From Agarivorans sp. Toyoura001 (GTDB taxonomy: Bacteria; Pseudomonadota; Gammaproteobacteria; Enterobacterales; Celerinatantimonadaceae), in assembly GCF_005405585.1 (NCBI RefSeq), contig NZ_BJEQ01000001.1, forward strand, positions 62,001-126,000: 64,000 nucleotides of DNA, written 5' to 3'. The notes under the pieces were generated by a model. That model was not told the origin of the DNA, ran no database searches, and was given only the letters and a program-made list of their open reading frames with translations. Made by a program: the position numbers and the translations under genes. Positions 8,870 to 18,260 of the stretch are shown in pieces. Positions within the stretch are counted from its first letter, which is position 1. Each line of letters opens with the position of its first letter.

Positions 8870-9673
8870 TTATTGCCCTTCGATATTCACGCCTTCGCTC
8901 AGCATTTTCTGTAACTCTTCTACGTGAACCAAAGCACACATTTTTTGCTTAACCATTCCCGCTAACCAACGTCTGGAACCGGGTTCCGAACGCCACTTAA
9001 CATCGTCTCTGGTAAGGCGCTCGGTACCAAACAGCTTTTCACAACTTAAGCCCCAAGCAGTTTCCCCAAGCATCACTAAATATTTGTAATCGGGTTCAAA
9101 AAGCTGATTTGGCATCACCCATTTTGCGGTATCAACCACCGATAACTTTTGTTCTCGCTCAATCATTATGCCCGAGAACCAATTTGGCTTACCAAACAAG
9201 GGGCTCACCTCGGATATACGGTGAATACCACCTAGCTCGGTTAGCGGAACACCAAAAGTCACTCCAGCTACTTCAAAGAATAGCACCTGAAAATCATTTT
9301 CAGTTTCTATATTTTGCCATTCAGGCGGAACTGACTCAGACGCTGGTTGAAACTCAGTATCTACCAGAGTTTCAACATGCTGTTCTTCTTCAACAACTAT
9401 TTGCTCTTTAGCTTCTTGTTGTTCTTCAACTTCTGGAGCTTGTTCGGGAATCTCTGCAATCGGCAATAAAACCGGTTTGGCTTCGGCAACAGCAGCAACT
9501 CGCAGCTCAGCTTCTTCGAATAATTTAGCTAAAGGTTTTATTTGCGGCTCTGGTGGATTGGCTACTTCAACAATAGGTTCAGCATCTGCTTTTTCAGGAG
9601 CTTGATTAGGCTCTGTTAACAAAGAGTCGAAATAACTGCCTAATGCTTCTTCCATCATTTTGTCGCTATTCAT
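8870..9673 (-). CDS. parP: ParP-like polar chemotaxis array protein (C-terminal CheW-like domain)
   Basis: 267 residues. The first ~125 residues are acidic, Pro/Glu/Ala-rich and probably disordered. The last ~140 form a CheW-like (AIF) domain: FQVLFFEVAGVTFGVPLTELGGI, LFGKPNWFSGIMIEREQKLSVVDTAKWV. In Vibrio cholerae and V. parahaemolyticus the protein encoded here, next to the ParA-like ParC, is ParP, which ties CheA and receptors to the pole. The same neighbours (parC upstream with a 4-base ATGA overlap, cheW downstream) support that name; sequence alone shows only the CheW-like fold. Confidence 0.82.
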   Translation of the reverse strand: MNSDKMMEEALGSYFDSLLTEPNQAPEKADAEPIVEVANPPEPQIKPLAKLFEEAELRVAAVAEAKPVLLPIAEIPEQAPEVEEQQEAKEQIVVEEEQHVETLVDTEFQPASESVPPEWQNIETENDFQVLFFEVAGVTFGVPLTELGGIHRISEVSPLFGKPNWFSGIMIEREQKLSVVDTAKWVMPNQLFEPDYKYLVMLGETAWGLSCEKLFGTERLTRDDVKWRSEPGSRRWLAGMVKQKMCALVHVEELQKMLSEGVNIEGQ

Positions 9674-10455
9674 AGCAGCCCCTGCTCATCGGTCATTTGC
9701 TGCAAGTGAGCCAGCAAGGTTTGATAGGCAAATACTCCACGACAGTTTTTTATATGGTATGAAGGCGGCGCGTGACGCAAGCTGGCATCTCTAAACTTGG
9801 TATCAATTGGAATCACTGAGTTCCAGATATTCTTAGGGTAAGTTTCTTGTAGCTCTTTTAATGCACTTAGCGAAGCGCGGGTTCGTTTATCGTACATGGT
9901 AGGCACTACCGTGTAACGCAAAGGCTCTGGGCAAGAACGCTGCATAATGGCGAGGGTTTTCACCATACGTTCTAAACCTTTAATGGCTAGAAACTCTGTT
10001 TGCACTGGCACTAACACTCGGCTACTGGCGGCTAGCGCATTCACCATCATTACACCTAACACTGGCGGACAGTCAATTAAAACGTAGTCGTATTGATGCT
10101 CAATTCTAGCCAAAATACGCTTAAGAATTAGGCCCATACCTTCTCGCTGCCCTAGCACTTTATCCAAGGTTGCTAAGGCCATACTGGCGGGAATTAAATC
10201 AAGATTATCAAAAGAAGTGGCCTGAATACTGTGGGTTACCATTGCATCGTCAAGCTGGGTATTTTGGTAAAGCTCGTATAGGGTTCCTTGCACGCTATCT
10301 ACATCAAAACCCAAATAGCTAGTTAACGATGCGTGGGGATCGGTATCAAGCAATAACACCCGCTTACCTTGCTGAGCTAATAAACCGGCAAGCGAAATCA
10401 CCGTGGTAGTTTTACCTACACCGCCTTTTTGATTAGCAACCGTCCAAACTTTCAC
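9670..10455 (-). CDS. parC: ParC, ParA/MinD-family ATPase of the polar chemotaxis array
   Basis: 261 residues. Deviant Walker A is at residues 8-17 (NQKGGVGKTT), switch I is LLDTDPHASLTSYLG, and Walker B is YVLIDCPPVLG. The C-terminal part is ParA-like. In vibrios ParC recruits chemotaxis arrays to the old pole and ensures that both daughters receive one. The gene abuts motD upstream and overlaps parP by four bases. It is distinct from FlhG (17367-18260), which has the FleN/MinD-type sequence. Confidence 0.88.
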   Translation of the reverse strand: MKVWTVANQKGGVGKTTTVISLAGLLAQQGKRVLLLDTDPHASLTSYLGFDVDSVQGTLYELYQNTQLDDAMVTHSIQATSFDNLDLIPASMALATLDKVLGQREGMGLILKRILARIEHQYDYVLIDCPPVLGVMMVNALAASSRVLVPVQTEFLAIKGLERMVKTLAIMQRSCPEPLRYTVVPTMYDKRTRASLSALKELQETYPKNIWNSVIPIDTKFRDASLRHAPPSYHIKNCRGVFAYQTLLAHLQQMTDEQGLL

Positions 10456-11379
10456 CTATTCTTCCTGCCTTGTCGTAAATCGAACGCCACCGCCCTCAAT
10501 GGGCACGGCTAACATGGTATCACTATCGGGTTTTCTTAAGGGCTTTTCTAGCTCTTCACCCGCTGGAACGTCTATTTGTTTAGCAACCACAGGCGGTTCC
10601 CATACCTTACTCGACAACGCGATAACAACGCGTCTGTTTTGTCGATTGCCTTGAGCCAAACCTTCAGGTGCGTACTCAGCAAATGCCTCTATCGCCATTC
10701 TAGCGGGAGTAACTCCGCGGCTTTGTAACTCACGTAATACTCGTGTAGCCCTTGCTGCCGAAAGCTCCCAATTGCTTGGATAAAGTTCACTATCTATACT
10801 CGTCTCATCAGTATAACCACGCACTCGAATAAAATTATCGATATGTTTTAGCCGATCAGCTAGTTGATCGATAACTTGCGTTGCTGGTTTTAATAAATAA
10901 GCACTACCGCTGGCAAAAAACAAACGACTGTCTAATTCGATAGTCAGCCACTGTTCATCATAACTTATTACTATATCGTCGCTTTTTAGAAAATCTTTAA
11001 ATTCGTAGACTAATTGCTCGGCTAATTCTGAAAATTCGTCTAATGCGGGATTACGATCATTCTCACTGAAATGAACAGGCGTTTTTTTAGCCGGAGAAAT
11101 ACCATCCAGTATGGATTGACCAGAGAACAATATACCTTCTTCATTATTAGCAGCACTGTTTGATTCAATAGGTAAAATCGCTGAATCTGACTCCTCGAAT
11201 AAGGCAATGGCTTGCTGTAAGCGCTGTTGCAATTCGGGATATTCGTTTTCATTGGCAATAGCCATCGCATACAAGACTACAAACAATGCAAACATCAACG
11301 TCATGTAATCGGCGTAAGATACTAACCAACGCTCACTACTAGCCTTGGGTTTAGCGTGAACCGCATAGCGGCGTCGCAT
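10456..11379 (-). CDS. motD: Flagellar stator protein MotD (MotB family, OmpA-like domain)
   Basis: 307 residues: a short cytoplasmic basic tail, then one membrane helix with the conserved ion-binding aspartate (RWLVSYADYMTLMFALF, Asp about 24), then a periplasmic linker and a peptidoglycan-binding OmpA/MotB domain (IRVRGYTDETS, NWELSAARATRVLRELQSRG, NRRVVIAL). It sits one base after motC in the place where Pseudomonas has the second stator set MotCD (between cheB and the parA-like gene). Vibrio lacks a stator pair at this place. Proton rather than sodium coupling is likely from the MotB-like helix but is not proven by sequence. Confidence 0.87.
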   Translation of the reverse strand: MRRRYAVHAKPKASSERWLVSYADYMTLMFALFVVLYAMAIANENEYPELQQRLQQAIALFEESDSAILPIESNSAANNEEGILFSGQSILDGISPAKKTPVHFSENDRNPALDEFSELAEQLVYEFKDFLKSDDIVISYDEQWLTIELDSRLFFASGSAYLLKPATQVIDQLADRLKHIDNFIRVRGYTDETSIDSELYPSNWELSAARATRVLRELQSRGVTPARMAIEAFAEYAPEGLAQGNRQNRRVVIALSSKVWEPPVVAKQIDVPAGEELEKPLRKPDSDTMLAVPIEGGGVRFTTRQEE

Positions 11380-11380
11380 C

Positions 11381-12124
11381 TTAAGTCAACTCTTGAGAAA
11401 ATGCGCTCAAGCGGCGCTGGATTTCAATACTACTTGCCCCTTCGGCTATCGACACTAAACCGGCCAAGGTCATTTCTTGATAAATAGCGCGCTCGCTTGC
11501 GACTGCTCGCAATTTATTAGCGATAGGTAAAAAAACAAAGTTAGCAAAACCAACGCCATAAATGGTGGCCACAAAGGCGACTGCGATGCCTTGACCTAGC
11601 TGTTCAGGGCTGGTTAAAAAGTCCATGGCCTGAATTAAGCCTAACACCGCCCCTAAAATACCAACAGTTGGGCAATATCCGCCCATGGCTTCAAATACTC
11701 CGGCTTGTTTTTCTAAACGGTTTTGTTCTAAGTCGATAATATCTTCTAACGATTGTTTTAGCTGCCTTGGCTCTGCACCATCAACCAACATTTCTAAACC
11801 ACATAAACTAAAAGCATCAGCTTGTTGGTGTTTTTCTAAAACAAGATAACCATCTTTCCTAACAATATGAGACCAATCTAAAATTTGCTTGAATTGGTGA
11901 TTCAATGTCAAATCGCTTGATTGCCAGACTTTAGGAATAGACTTAATTGCTTGAGTAAATTGAGATGCCGGGGTTTGTAGCATAACGGCTCCAACAGTGC
12001 CGCCAATAACAATAATAAATGCATGCAGGTTAACTAAATCTGAAAGGTTTCCGCCCGCAAAAGTATGACCAAACCCAACAGCAGAGAACGCAGTAAATAC
12101 GCCTAAGATGCTAAGTTTATCCAT
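11381..12124 (-). CDS. motC: Flagellar stator protein MotC (MotA/PomA family)
   Basis: 247 residues, four predicted membrane helices. Family hallmarks are [33 protein letters not shown] near the start, and [19 protein letters not shown] and [27 protein letters not shown] in helices 3-4 (the prolines and the TxYG pair that surround the ion path). The large cytoplasmic loop between helices 2 and 3 would contact FliG. It overlaps cheB by 8 bases and precedes motD by one. Confidence 0.88.
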   Translation of the reverse strand: MDKLSILGVFTAFSAVGFGHTFAGGNLSDLVNLHAFIIVIGGTVGAVMLQTPASQFTQAIKSIPKVWQSSDLTLNHQFKQILDWSHIVRKDGYLVLEKHQQADAFSLCGLEMLVDGAEPRQLKQSLEDIIDLEQNRLEKQAGVFEAMGGYCPTVGILGAVLGLIQAMDFLTSPEQLGQGIAVAFVATIYGVGFANFVFLPIANKLRAVASERAIYQEMTLAGLVSIAEGASSIEIQRRLSAFSQELT

Positions 12125-13250
12125 TCCCTATTTCCGCAACGATCGCATCAGAAAATTGCTCTAGAGGCATTTGCTCAGAAGCAAGACCAGCGCTAGCCAC
12201 CGCTTGAGGCATACCGTATACCACACAACTGGCTTCATCTTGCGCCCAAATAGTTGAGCCGTTTTCTTTTAACAAACGACAACCATCTCGGCCGTCGGCC
12301 CCCATTCCAGTAAGGATCATCGCCAATACATTGCTTTGATGACTTTTAGCTAAAGAGGCAAAAGTAATATCCACACAAGGTTTATAATTTACCTTATCGT
12401 TACCTTCGATGATGCGTAAGCGACCATATTGACCGCGCCCTTCTACCAACATTTGTTTGCCACCCGGTGCTAAATAAGCCCAACCAGGTCTAAGTTCATC
12501 GCCGTCTTCAGCCTGTTTTACATTAATCCGTGACAAACTATTTAAGCGTTGAGCAAAAGCAGCGGTAAAGGTGGCAGGCATGTGCTGCACCAACAAAATC
12601 GGTTTTGAGAAACCAGCAGGAATCGAGGTTAAGATGGTTTGCAGTGCAACTGGCCCCCCCGTAGAGGTGCCAATAGCAACTAACTTATAACGTTTACCTG
12701 AAGGTTTAAACCTTGGGCTAACGCTTGCACGTTCTGTGGCCTGCGGAGGGTTAGCATTGCTAGCTCCTGATGAAACAGGAGTTCTTCGCTGAGCCACTGC
12801 AGGACGAGTTGTTGCCGGCGCTGCCGGGCTAGCGGTTCTTCTTGCGACCACTCGGCGCCGTGCAATAGCTTTCACTCGCTGTTGCAATAAACTAACGGCT
12901 TCTTCTCTATCACGCGCGATGTCTTCAAACTTTTTAGGGATAAAGTCTAGCGCACCAGCTTCAAGCGCATCTAAGGTAGCTTTAGCGCCATCATGCGTTA
13001 AAGATGAAAACATTAAAACGGGCGTTGGGTTTTTAGCCATGATTTCGCGAACAGCGGTAATGCCGTCCATTACCGGCATTTCTATGTCCATGGTAATCAC
13101 GTCGGGCTTTAGCCGAGCAACCATATCAATAGCTTCTCGGCCATTTTTAGCGGTATCAATAACTTCAAGCGTAGAGTCTGCGTTGATTATTTCGCTAACT
13201 CTACGTCTGAAAAAACTTGAATCATCAACTACTAATACTTTTATTGCCAT
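12117..13250 (-). CDS. cheB: Chemotaxis response regulator protein-glutamate methylesterase CheB
   Basis: 377 residues: an N-terminal receiver domain ([13 protein letters not shown], phospho-acceptor in [14 protein letters not shown], about Asp 56), a basic Ala/Thr/Pro-rich linker (about 135-185), and the methylesterase domain with [12 protein letters not shown] (catalytic Ser), [16 protein letters not shown] (His) and [11 protein letters not shown] (Asp). It removes methyl groups from receptors for adaptation and can deamidate glutamines. No cheR is visible in the window, so the methyltransferase must be elsewhere. Confidence 0.96.
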   Translation of the reverse strand: MAIKVLVVDDSSFFRRRVSEIINADSTLEVIDTAKNGREAIDMVARLKPDVITMDIEMPVMDGITAVREIMAKNPTPVLMFSSLTHDGAKATLDALEAGALDFIPKKFEDIARDREEAVSLLQQRVKAIARRRVVARRTASPAAPATTRPAVAQRRTPVSSGASNANPPQATERASVSPRFKPSGKRYKLVAIGTSTGGPVALQTILTSIPAGFSKPILLVQHMPATFTAAFAQRLNSLSRINVKQAEDGDELRPGWAYLAPGGKQMLVEGRGQYGRLRIIEGNDKVNYKPCVDITFASLAKSHQSNVLAMILTGMGADGRDGCRLLKENGSTIWAQDEASCVVYGMPQAVASAGLASEQMPLEQFSDAIVAEIGNG

Positions 13251-13275
13251 TCTCGGTTCTTCTTAGAGGCAACGC

Positions 13276-15378
13276 TTACATTTTACGAGCGTAGCGTTTT
13301 AGTAAGCTAGGAATATCAAGTATCAATGCAATGCGGCCATCACTGGTGATTGTTGCACCAGCCATGCCAGGCGTGCCCTGCAATAATTGATCTAAGGCCT
13401 TAATGACCACTTCTTCTTGGCCAATAAGGTTATCAACCACAAAGCCAACTTGCTGAGGGCCGATCTGAACAATCACTACATGCCCTTGCGAGCTTCGTTC
13501 ACCAGGTAAGCCATTTCTAATCAGCCAATCTTGCAAATAGAAAAGCGGGATAGCTTTATCGCGAACAATAACCGTTTCTTGACCATCAACCACATTGGTT
13601 TTGGTCAAATCTAGGTGGAATATTTCGTTCACACTGGTTAATGGCAATGCAAAGGTTTGTTTACCTACATCAACCATCAAGGTAGGTAAAATAGCCAAAG
13701 TTAACGGCACTTTAATTTGTAAAGTGGTGCCCTGACCAAGGTGAGAGTCAATATCTACTGAGCCGTTTAGCTGAGTAATACTGGTTTTCACCACGTCCAT
13801 TCCTACGCCACGACCAGAAATATCAGAAATTTCGGTTTTGGTTGAGAAACCTGGCGCAAAAATCAGGCTATAAGCATCTTTGTCTGGCATTCTGGCTGCT
13901 GCATCGGCATCTAATACGCCGCGCTCAACAGCAATTGATTTAAGCTTATCGGCATTCATGCCTGCGCCATCATCCTCAATCATCAATAGGATGTGGTCGC
14001 CTTCTTGCGAGGCTGATAAACGAATAACACCAGTACGAGGTTTGCCTGAAGCCACTCGCTCATCTGGCATTTCTATACCATGGTCTACTGAGTTTCTGAC
14101 TAAGTGGACCAATGGATCGGCCAAAGCTTCAACTAAGTTCTTATCTAAATCGGTTTCTTCGCCGACCAACTCAAGATTAATATCTTTTTTAAGGCTACGA
14201 GCTAGATCTCGTACTACTCGAGGAAAACGTCCGAACACCTTTTTAATAGGTTGCATGCGGGTTTTCATTACCGCGCCTTGCAAGTCAGCCGTCACTACAT
14301 CTAGATTGGCAGTGGCTTTAGACATGTCTTCATCGTTACTATTTAGGCCAAGGCTTACTAAGCGATTTCGAACTAATACCAATTCACCGACCATATTCAT
14401 GATGTCGTCAAGTGTACGTGTATCAACACGAACAGTCGTTTCACCTTGAGGCACAGCTTGCTTAGTAGGAGCTTTAGCGGGCTCTGCTTTGGCTGGCGCA
14501 GCTTTAGCAGCTGGCTTCGCAGGGGCAGCGGGCTTAACCGCAGCAGCAGGTTTCGCGGCAGGTGCTGCAGGCTTGGCTGGAGCGGCTGGAGCGGCTGGCT
14601 TAACGTCAGGCGCTTTTCCAGCACCATGTAGCTGGTCCAATAACTTTTCAAATTCGTCATCGCCAATCTCTTCCCCGCTAGTTGCGGGCGCGGGGTCGGC
14701 AGCTTTTGGAGCTGGCGCTGCTGCACTAGGTGCTTTAGAACCGTGTAACTCATCTAAAAGTTTTTCAAACTCGTCATCGGAAATATCACCGTCACTAGCC
14801 GGAGCGGCCGCGCTCGGCGCAGGAGCAGCAGGCTTAGGCGCATCGCTACCATGAAGCTCGTCAAGTAAACGTTCAAACTCATCATCACTGATTTCATCAA
14901 TGTTCCCACTATCAGCTGCTGGAGCGACAGGTTCAGGAACAGCTACTGGCTCGGGCTCAGCGGCGGCAATTGGAGCTTCATCTGCGGATTCAGGTTGAGA
15001 AAGATGATGCAGGCGGTCGATAATATCAGGAGAAGCTGGTGTTAACGGTTCGCGAGCCTGCACTTGAGCAAACATATCATTAACAGCATCAAGAGCTTCA
15101 AGAATAACATCCATTAGCTCTGGCGAGACACCCCGCCCACCGTTACGCAAGGTGTCAAAAACGTTCTCTGCACCATGACAAACATCAACAAGCTCGGTAA
15201 GAGACAAAAAGCCTGCGCCACCTTTTACGGTATGGAAGCCGCGAAAGATAGCATTTAATAAGTCACTATCATCTGGACGTTTCTCTAAATCAACCAACTG
15301 TTCAGACAGCTGCTCAAGGATCTCCGCCGCTTCTACGAGAAAGTCTTGTAAGATGTCTTCATCTACATCAAACGACAT
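13276..15378 (-). CDS. cheA: Chemotaxis histidine kinase CheA
   Basis: 700 residues: P1 HPt domain with the phosphorylated His about 49 in FRGFHTVKGGAGFL; a long Ala/Pro/Lys-rich linker (about 130-310); P3 dimerisation (TLDDIMNMVGELVLVRNRL); P4 kinase with N box LVHLVRNSVDHGIE and G boxes IEDDGAGMN and SGRGVGMDVV; P5 CheW-like regulatory domain. No clear P2 (CheY/CheB-binding) domain is seen. Instead the linker holds three near-identical acidic motifs of the form (I)xDDEFE(R/K)LLD(E/Q)LHG at residues 163-177, 199-213 and 238-252. In vibrios this linker is the region that binds ParP. Confidence 0.96.
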   Translation of the reverse strand: MSFDVDEDILQDFLVEAAEILEQLSEQLVDLEKRPDDSDLLNAIFRGFHTVKGGAGFLSLTELVDVCHGAENVFDTLRNGGRGVSPELMDVILEALDAVNDMFAQVQAREPLTPASPDIIDRLHHLSQPESADEAPIAAAEPEPVAVPEPVAPAADSGNIDEISDDEFERLLDELHGSDAPKPAAPAPSAAAPASDGDISDDEFEKLLDELHGSKAPSAAAPAPKAADPAPATSGEEIGDDEFEKLLDQLHGAGKAPDVKPAAPAAPAKPAAPAAKPAAAVKPAAPAKPAAKAAPAKAEPAKAPTKQAVPQGETTVRVDTRTLDDIMNMVGELVLVRNRLVSLGLNSNDEDMSKATANLDVVTADLQGAVMKTRMQPIKKVFGRFPRVVRDLARSLKKDINLELVGEETDLDKNLVEALADPLVHLVRNSVDHGIEMPDERVASGKPRTGVIRLSASQEGDHILLMIEDDGAGMNADKLKSIAVERGVLDADAAARMPDKDAYSLIFAPGFSTKTEISDISGRGVGMDVVKTSITQLNGSVDIDSHLGQGTTLQIKVPLTLAILPTLMVDVGKQTFALPLTSVNEIFHLDLTKTNVVDGQETVIVRDKAIPLFYLQDWLIRNGLPGERSSQGHVVIVQIGPQQVGFVVDNLIGQEEVVIKALDQLLQGTPGMAGATITSDGRIALILDIPSLLKRYARKM

Positions 15379-15389
15379 GCGCTACTCCC

Positions 15390-16130
15390 TTAAAATCCTA
15401 AACTAGATAACAGGTCATCAACATCATCTTGATCGTTAACAACGTCATCCCTTTGCTCTTTATTTAATATTGGCCCTTCGGCTTCAATGGCCGATTTTGC
15501 AGGAGCTTTTTTCTCTATAACTTCAGCTTTATCATTGCCAAACAAAGTCAGCATTTCCACTAAACTTTCTTCAACTTCTTGAACTAAGGTGATTACTTTA
15601 CGAATCATTTGCCCAGTTAAGTCTTGAAAATCTTGAGCCATCAATATTTCAGTTAACATACTTCGTAGTTTATCGGCATTTGCTGAAGAACTATTAAGGA
15701 AAATATCGATTTGGTGACATAGCGCTTTAAATTGGCCAATTTCAATTCTTCGTTCCATCAAACTTTGCCAAACAGGCATAATATCGTTGATTTCACTGGT
15801 TAATTGATCGGCAATAGGGAGGCCAGATTCAACCGCATCCATGGTCTTATTAGCGGCTTGGTCGGTCATCTCTATTACATAGTTTAACCGCTCTTTTGCA
15901 TCAGGTATTTCCTGATTAGCCAATTCATTAATACGAATATCTAGCTTGAAATCATTTAATGAATCGTGAAGTTGACGTGTGAGCTGACCAACTTTGTCAA
16001 ACAACAGGTTGGCCTTAGGAGCGCACAGCTCACTGACAAATTGATTCGCCTCGGAGACGTTTCCTTCTTCAAGTAGCAACACCAAAGCTTTGGCATCGGC
16101 TAATGAGATGATCGGAGTATCAGTGCTCAC
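15390..16130 (-). CDS. cheZ: CheY-P phosphatase CheZ
   Basis: 246 residues, all-helical. The catalytic segment LMAQDFQDLTGQMIRKV (Asp and Gln of the DxxxQ motif) is at about 165-180. The C-terminal CheY-binding peptide QDDVDDLLSSLGF ends the protein. It dephosphorylates CheY at the pole. The start is GTG with AAAGGAA 5 bases upstream. It lies 13 bases after cheY. Confidence 0.95.
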   Translation of the reverse strand: MSTDTPIISLADAKALVLLLEEGNVSEANQFVSELCAPKANLLFDKVGQLTRQLHDSLNDFKLDIRINELANQEIPDAKERLNYVIEMTDQAANKTMDAVESGLPIADQLTSEINDIMPVWQSLMERRIEIGQFKALCHQIDIFLNSSSANADKLRSMLTEILMAQDFQDLTGQMIRKVITLVQEVEESLVEMLTLFGNDKAEVIEKKAPAKSAIEAEGPILNKEQRDDVVNDQDDVDDLLSSLGF

Positions 16131-16143
16131 ACATCTTCCTTTA

Positions 16144-16527
16144 TTATTGTAATCTTTCGAAAATCTTATCTAGCTTCTCTTTTAGTGTGGCAGCTGTGAA
16201 AGGTTTTACAATATAACCATTTACGCCGGCTTGCGCGGCTTCAATAATCTGTTCGCGTTTCGCTTCTGCCGTAACCATTAACACAGGTAAATGAGACAAG
16301 CTTTCGTCGGCACGAATATTCTTTAATAAATCAATGCCTTCCATACCCGGCATGTTCCAATCGGTCACTACAAATTCGAAGTCCCCACCTTTAAGCATTG
16401 GCAACGCAGTATTACCGTCATCAGCTTCGTGAGTATTGTTGAAACCTAAATCTCTAAGTAGGTTTTTAATAATCCTTCTCATTGTTGAAAAATCATCAAC
16501 AACCAGAATTTTCATATTTTTATCCAA
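16144..16527 (-). CDS. cheY: Chemotaxis response regulator CheY
   Basis: Single receiver domain: [11 protein letters not shown], phospho-acceptor in [10 protein letters not shown], switch Thr in [11 protein letters not shown], and conserved Lys in GYIVKPFTA. Phosphorylated CheY binds FliM and switches rotation. I chose the TTG start at 16525-16527 (giving [13 protein letters not shown]) because GGGGGA lies 6 bases upstream and the same N-terminal DKNMKIL occurs in relatives; the ATG at 16515 has no good ribosome-binding site. About 128 residues. The gap of about 125 bases to fliA may contain an additional promoter. Confidence 0.93.
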   Translation of the reverse strand: MDKNMKILVVDDFSTMRRIIKNLLRDLGFNNTHEADDGNTALPMLKGGDFEFVVTDWNMPGMEGIDLLKNIRADESLSHLPVLMVTAEAKREQIIEAAQAGVNGYIVKPFTAATLKEKLDKIFERLQ

Positions 16528-16654
16528 GGTACGTCCCCCAACAGGATGTTTTGCAAGCCTCAAAACGGGCTAAAAATTTATGTAATAAAGATATTATGCC
16601 TTAATAAACACAATTTTAGTCCATCTTTTATCATATTTGTAAGGATGAATTTCT

Positions 16655-17374
16655 CTATTGTGTCCAATCTCGCATTCGAGTTTTCACTCGAGCAAGCGCT
16701 TGGCTATGTATTTGACTGACTCTTGACTCGCTTACGGTTAATACTTCGCCAATTTCTTTAAGATTAAGTTCTTCGTCATAATATAGCGATAATACTAGCG
16801 CTTCGCGCTCTGGTAAGCCTTTAATGCAGTCGGCTAGCGATTGTTGAAAGCGTTGATTAGCAAAGCCTTCAAACGGTCGATTTTGCTCGCGACTTTCATC
16901 ACTAGAAATAACATCTTCGCTCACGCCAAGATCTTCAATACCAAGAATTCGGCCGCAGTTTACGTCAGACAACATTGAATGATATTCGCTTAGGCCTACA
17001 CCCAGCTTAGCAGCAACCTCAGCATCTTTGGCATCACCATTTTTTTCTTTTTCAACTGCGTTAATAGCTTCACTGATAGCGCGGCTGTTTTTATGCACAG
17101 AACGTGGTACCCAGTCACCACGACGAATTTCGTCAAGCATTGAGCCACGAATACGGATCCCGGCATAGGTTTCGAAACTCGCACCTTTGGTACCATCAAA
17201 ATTACGCGCAGCTTCGATAAGACCAATCATTCCAGACTGAATGAGATCATCAACAATTACGCTAGCCGGTAGGCGCGCCATTAAATGGTGCGCTATCCGT
17301 TTTACCAAATTTGCATGGCGTTCCACCAACACATTAGTGTCACTAGCGCTGGCATAAGCGGCAACTTTATTCAC
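16655..17374 (-). CDS. fliA: Flagellar sigma factor FliA (sigma-28)
   Basis: 239 residues with sigma-70 regions 2 (LVKRIAHHLMARLPASVIVDDLIQ, the YAGIRIRGSMLDEIRRGDWVPRS -10 recognition part), 3, and 4 (GLPEREALVLSLYYDEELNLKEIGEVLTVSESRVSQIHSQAL). It directs late flagellar genes such as flagellin and motor genes and is held by FlgM until hook completion. It overlaps the flhG stop by 8 bases. Confidence 0.96.
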   Translation of the reverse strand: MNKVAAYASASDTNVLVERHANLVKRIAHHLMARLPASVIVDDLIQSGMIGLIEAARNFDGTKGASFETYAGIRIRGSMLDEIRRGDWVPRSVHKNSRAISEAINAVEKEKNGDAKDAEVAAKLGVGLSEYHSMLSDVNCGRILGIEDLGVSEDVISSDESREQNRPFEGFANQRFQQSLADCIKGLPEREALVLSLYYDEELNLKEIGEVLTVSESRVSQIHSQALARVKTRMRDWTQ

Positions 17375-18260
17375 TAAGCTGTTCTCTATTTTTACGTTGT
17401 CCGAATTCGAGAAGATTCTCGATGAAGAATTCTAAATGGCCACCAGCTTGTTCCGGAATCGGCCAAGTAGCTCCTTTACTCGCTAAAGAGCGAAAGGCTA
17501 AAGAAGCGGGAGATTTAGGATACGCTTCAACCACGACACGCTGTTTACGTACAGCGAGTCGAACATTGTTATCATATGGAATACACGATACGAGTTCTAA
17601 GGTGGCGTCTAAAAAGCGATCGGTAACACGAGTGAGTTTAGCAAACAGTTCTTGGCCTTCTCTCAGACTACGAACCATGTTTGCCACTACTTTAAATTTG
17701 TATACACCGTGCTTGTTAGACAATAGTTTAATCAAAGCATACGCATCAGTAATCGATGTGGGCTCATCACAAACCACGACCAAGATATCTTGTGAGGCTT
17801 TAGCAAAGCTCAGCACCATATCGGAAATACCAGCGGCAGTATCTACCAGCAGTATATCAATGGGAGTTTTCAAGCTACTAAATGCGCGAATCAATCCTGC
17901 ATGCTCTGCTGGGCTCAATTCAACCATTGATTGGGTGCCAGAAGTTGCCGGGGCGATTAAAATACCGTTAGGCCCCTTTACGAGCACTTCATCTAATGTG
18001 CACTCGCCAGATAGTACATGCGATAAGTTTTTGGTAACGCGTAGGCCTAATAGTACATCTACATTTGCCAAGCCTAAGTCGGCATCCAGCACCATCACAC
18101 GCTTACCTTGGGCTGCCATAGCAATGCCCATATTTAAGGTAACGTTGGTTTTACCAACACCACCTTTACCACCGGTTACAGCGATAACTTTCACATTATT
18201 TTTTTGTTGCATCATTCTTAAGCCGCTAGCTTGATCAAATTCGTTGTCTTTAGAATACAT
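17367..18260 (-). CDS. flhG: Flagellar number regulator FlhG (FleN), MinD-like ATPase
   Basis: About 297 residues from the ATG at 18260, chosen because AGAAGG lies 6 bases upstream; a longer frame of 20 extra codons lies wholly inside flhF and has no ribosome-binding site. An N-terminal helix with DQASGLRMM (the conserved DQAxxLR motif that activates FlhF) precedes deviant Walker A (TGGKGGVGKTNV), DADLGLANVDVLLGL and VDTAAGIS. FlhG limits polar flagella to one, opposing FlhF and FlrA/FleQ. It overlaps flhF by 11 bases and fliA by 8. Confidence 0.94.
   Translation of the reverse strand: MYSKDNEFDQASGLRMMQQKNNVKVIAVTGGKGGVGKTNVTLNMGIAMAAQGKRVMVLDADLGLANVDVLLGLRVTKNLSHVLSGECTLDEVLVKGPNGILIAPATSGTQSMVELSPAEHAGLIRAFSSLKTPIDILLVDTAAGISDMVLSFAKASQDILVVVCDEPTSITDAYALIKLLSNKHGVYKFKVVANMVRSLREGQELFAKLTRVTDRFLDATLELVSCIPYDNNVRLAVRKQRVVVEAYPKSPASLAFRSLASKGATWPIPEQAGGHLEFFIENLLEFGQRKNREQLSE

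Noticed and set aside
14489-14854. Long plus-strand open frame rich in Ala and Gly opposite cheA
   Set aside because: It is the complement of the Ala/Pro linker codons of cheA; no ribosome-binding site and no family resemblance.
16564-16654. Possible sigma-28 promoter before cheY
   Set aside because: A TAAA-N15-GCATAATA match exists but the -10 part is poor.
17422-18234. 270-codon plus-strand open frame opposite flhG
   Set aside because: Shadow of flhG, which has clear MinD motifs in the opposite strand.
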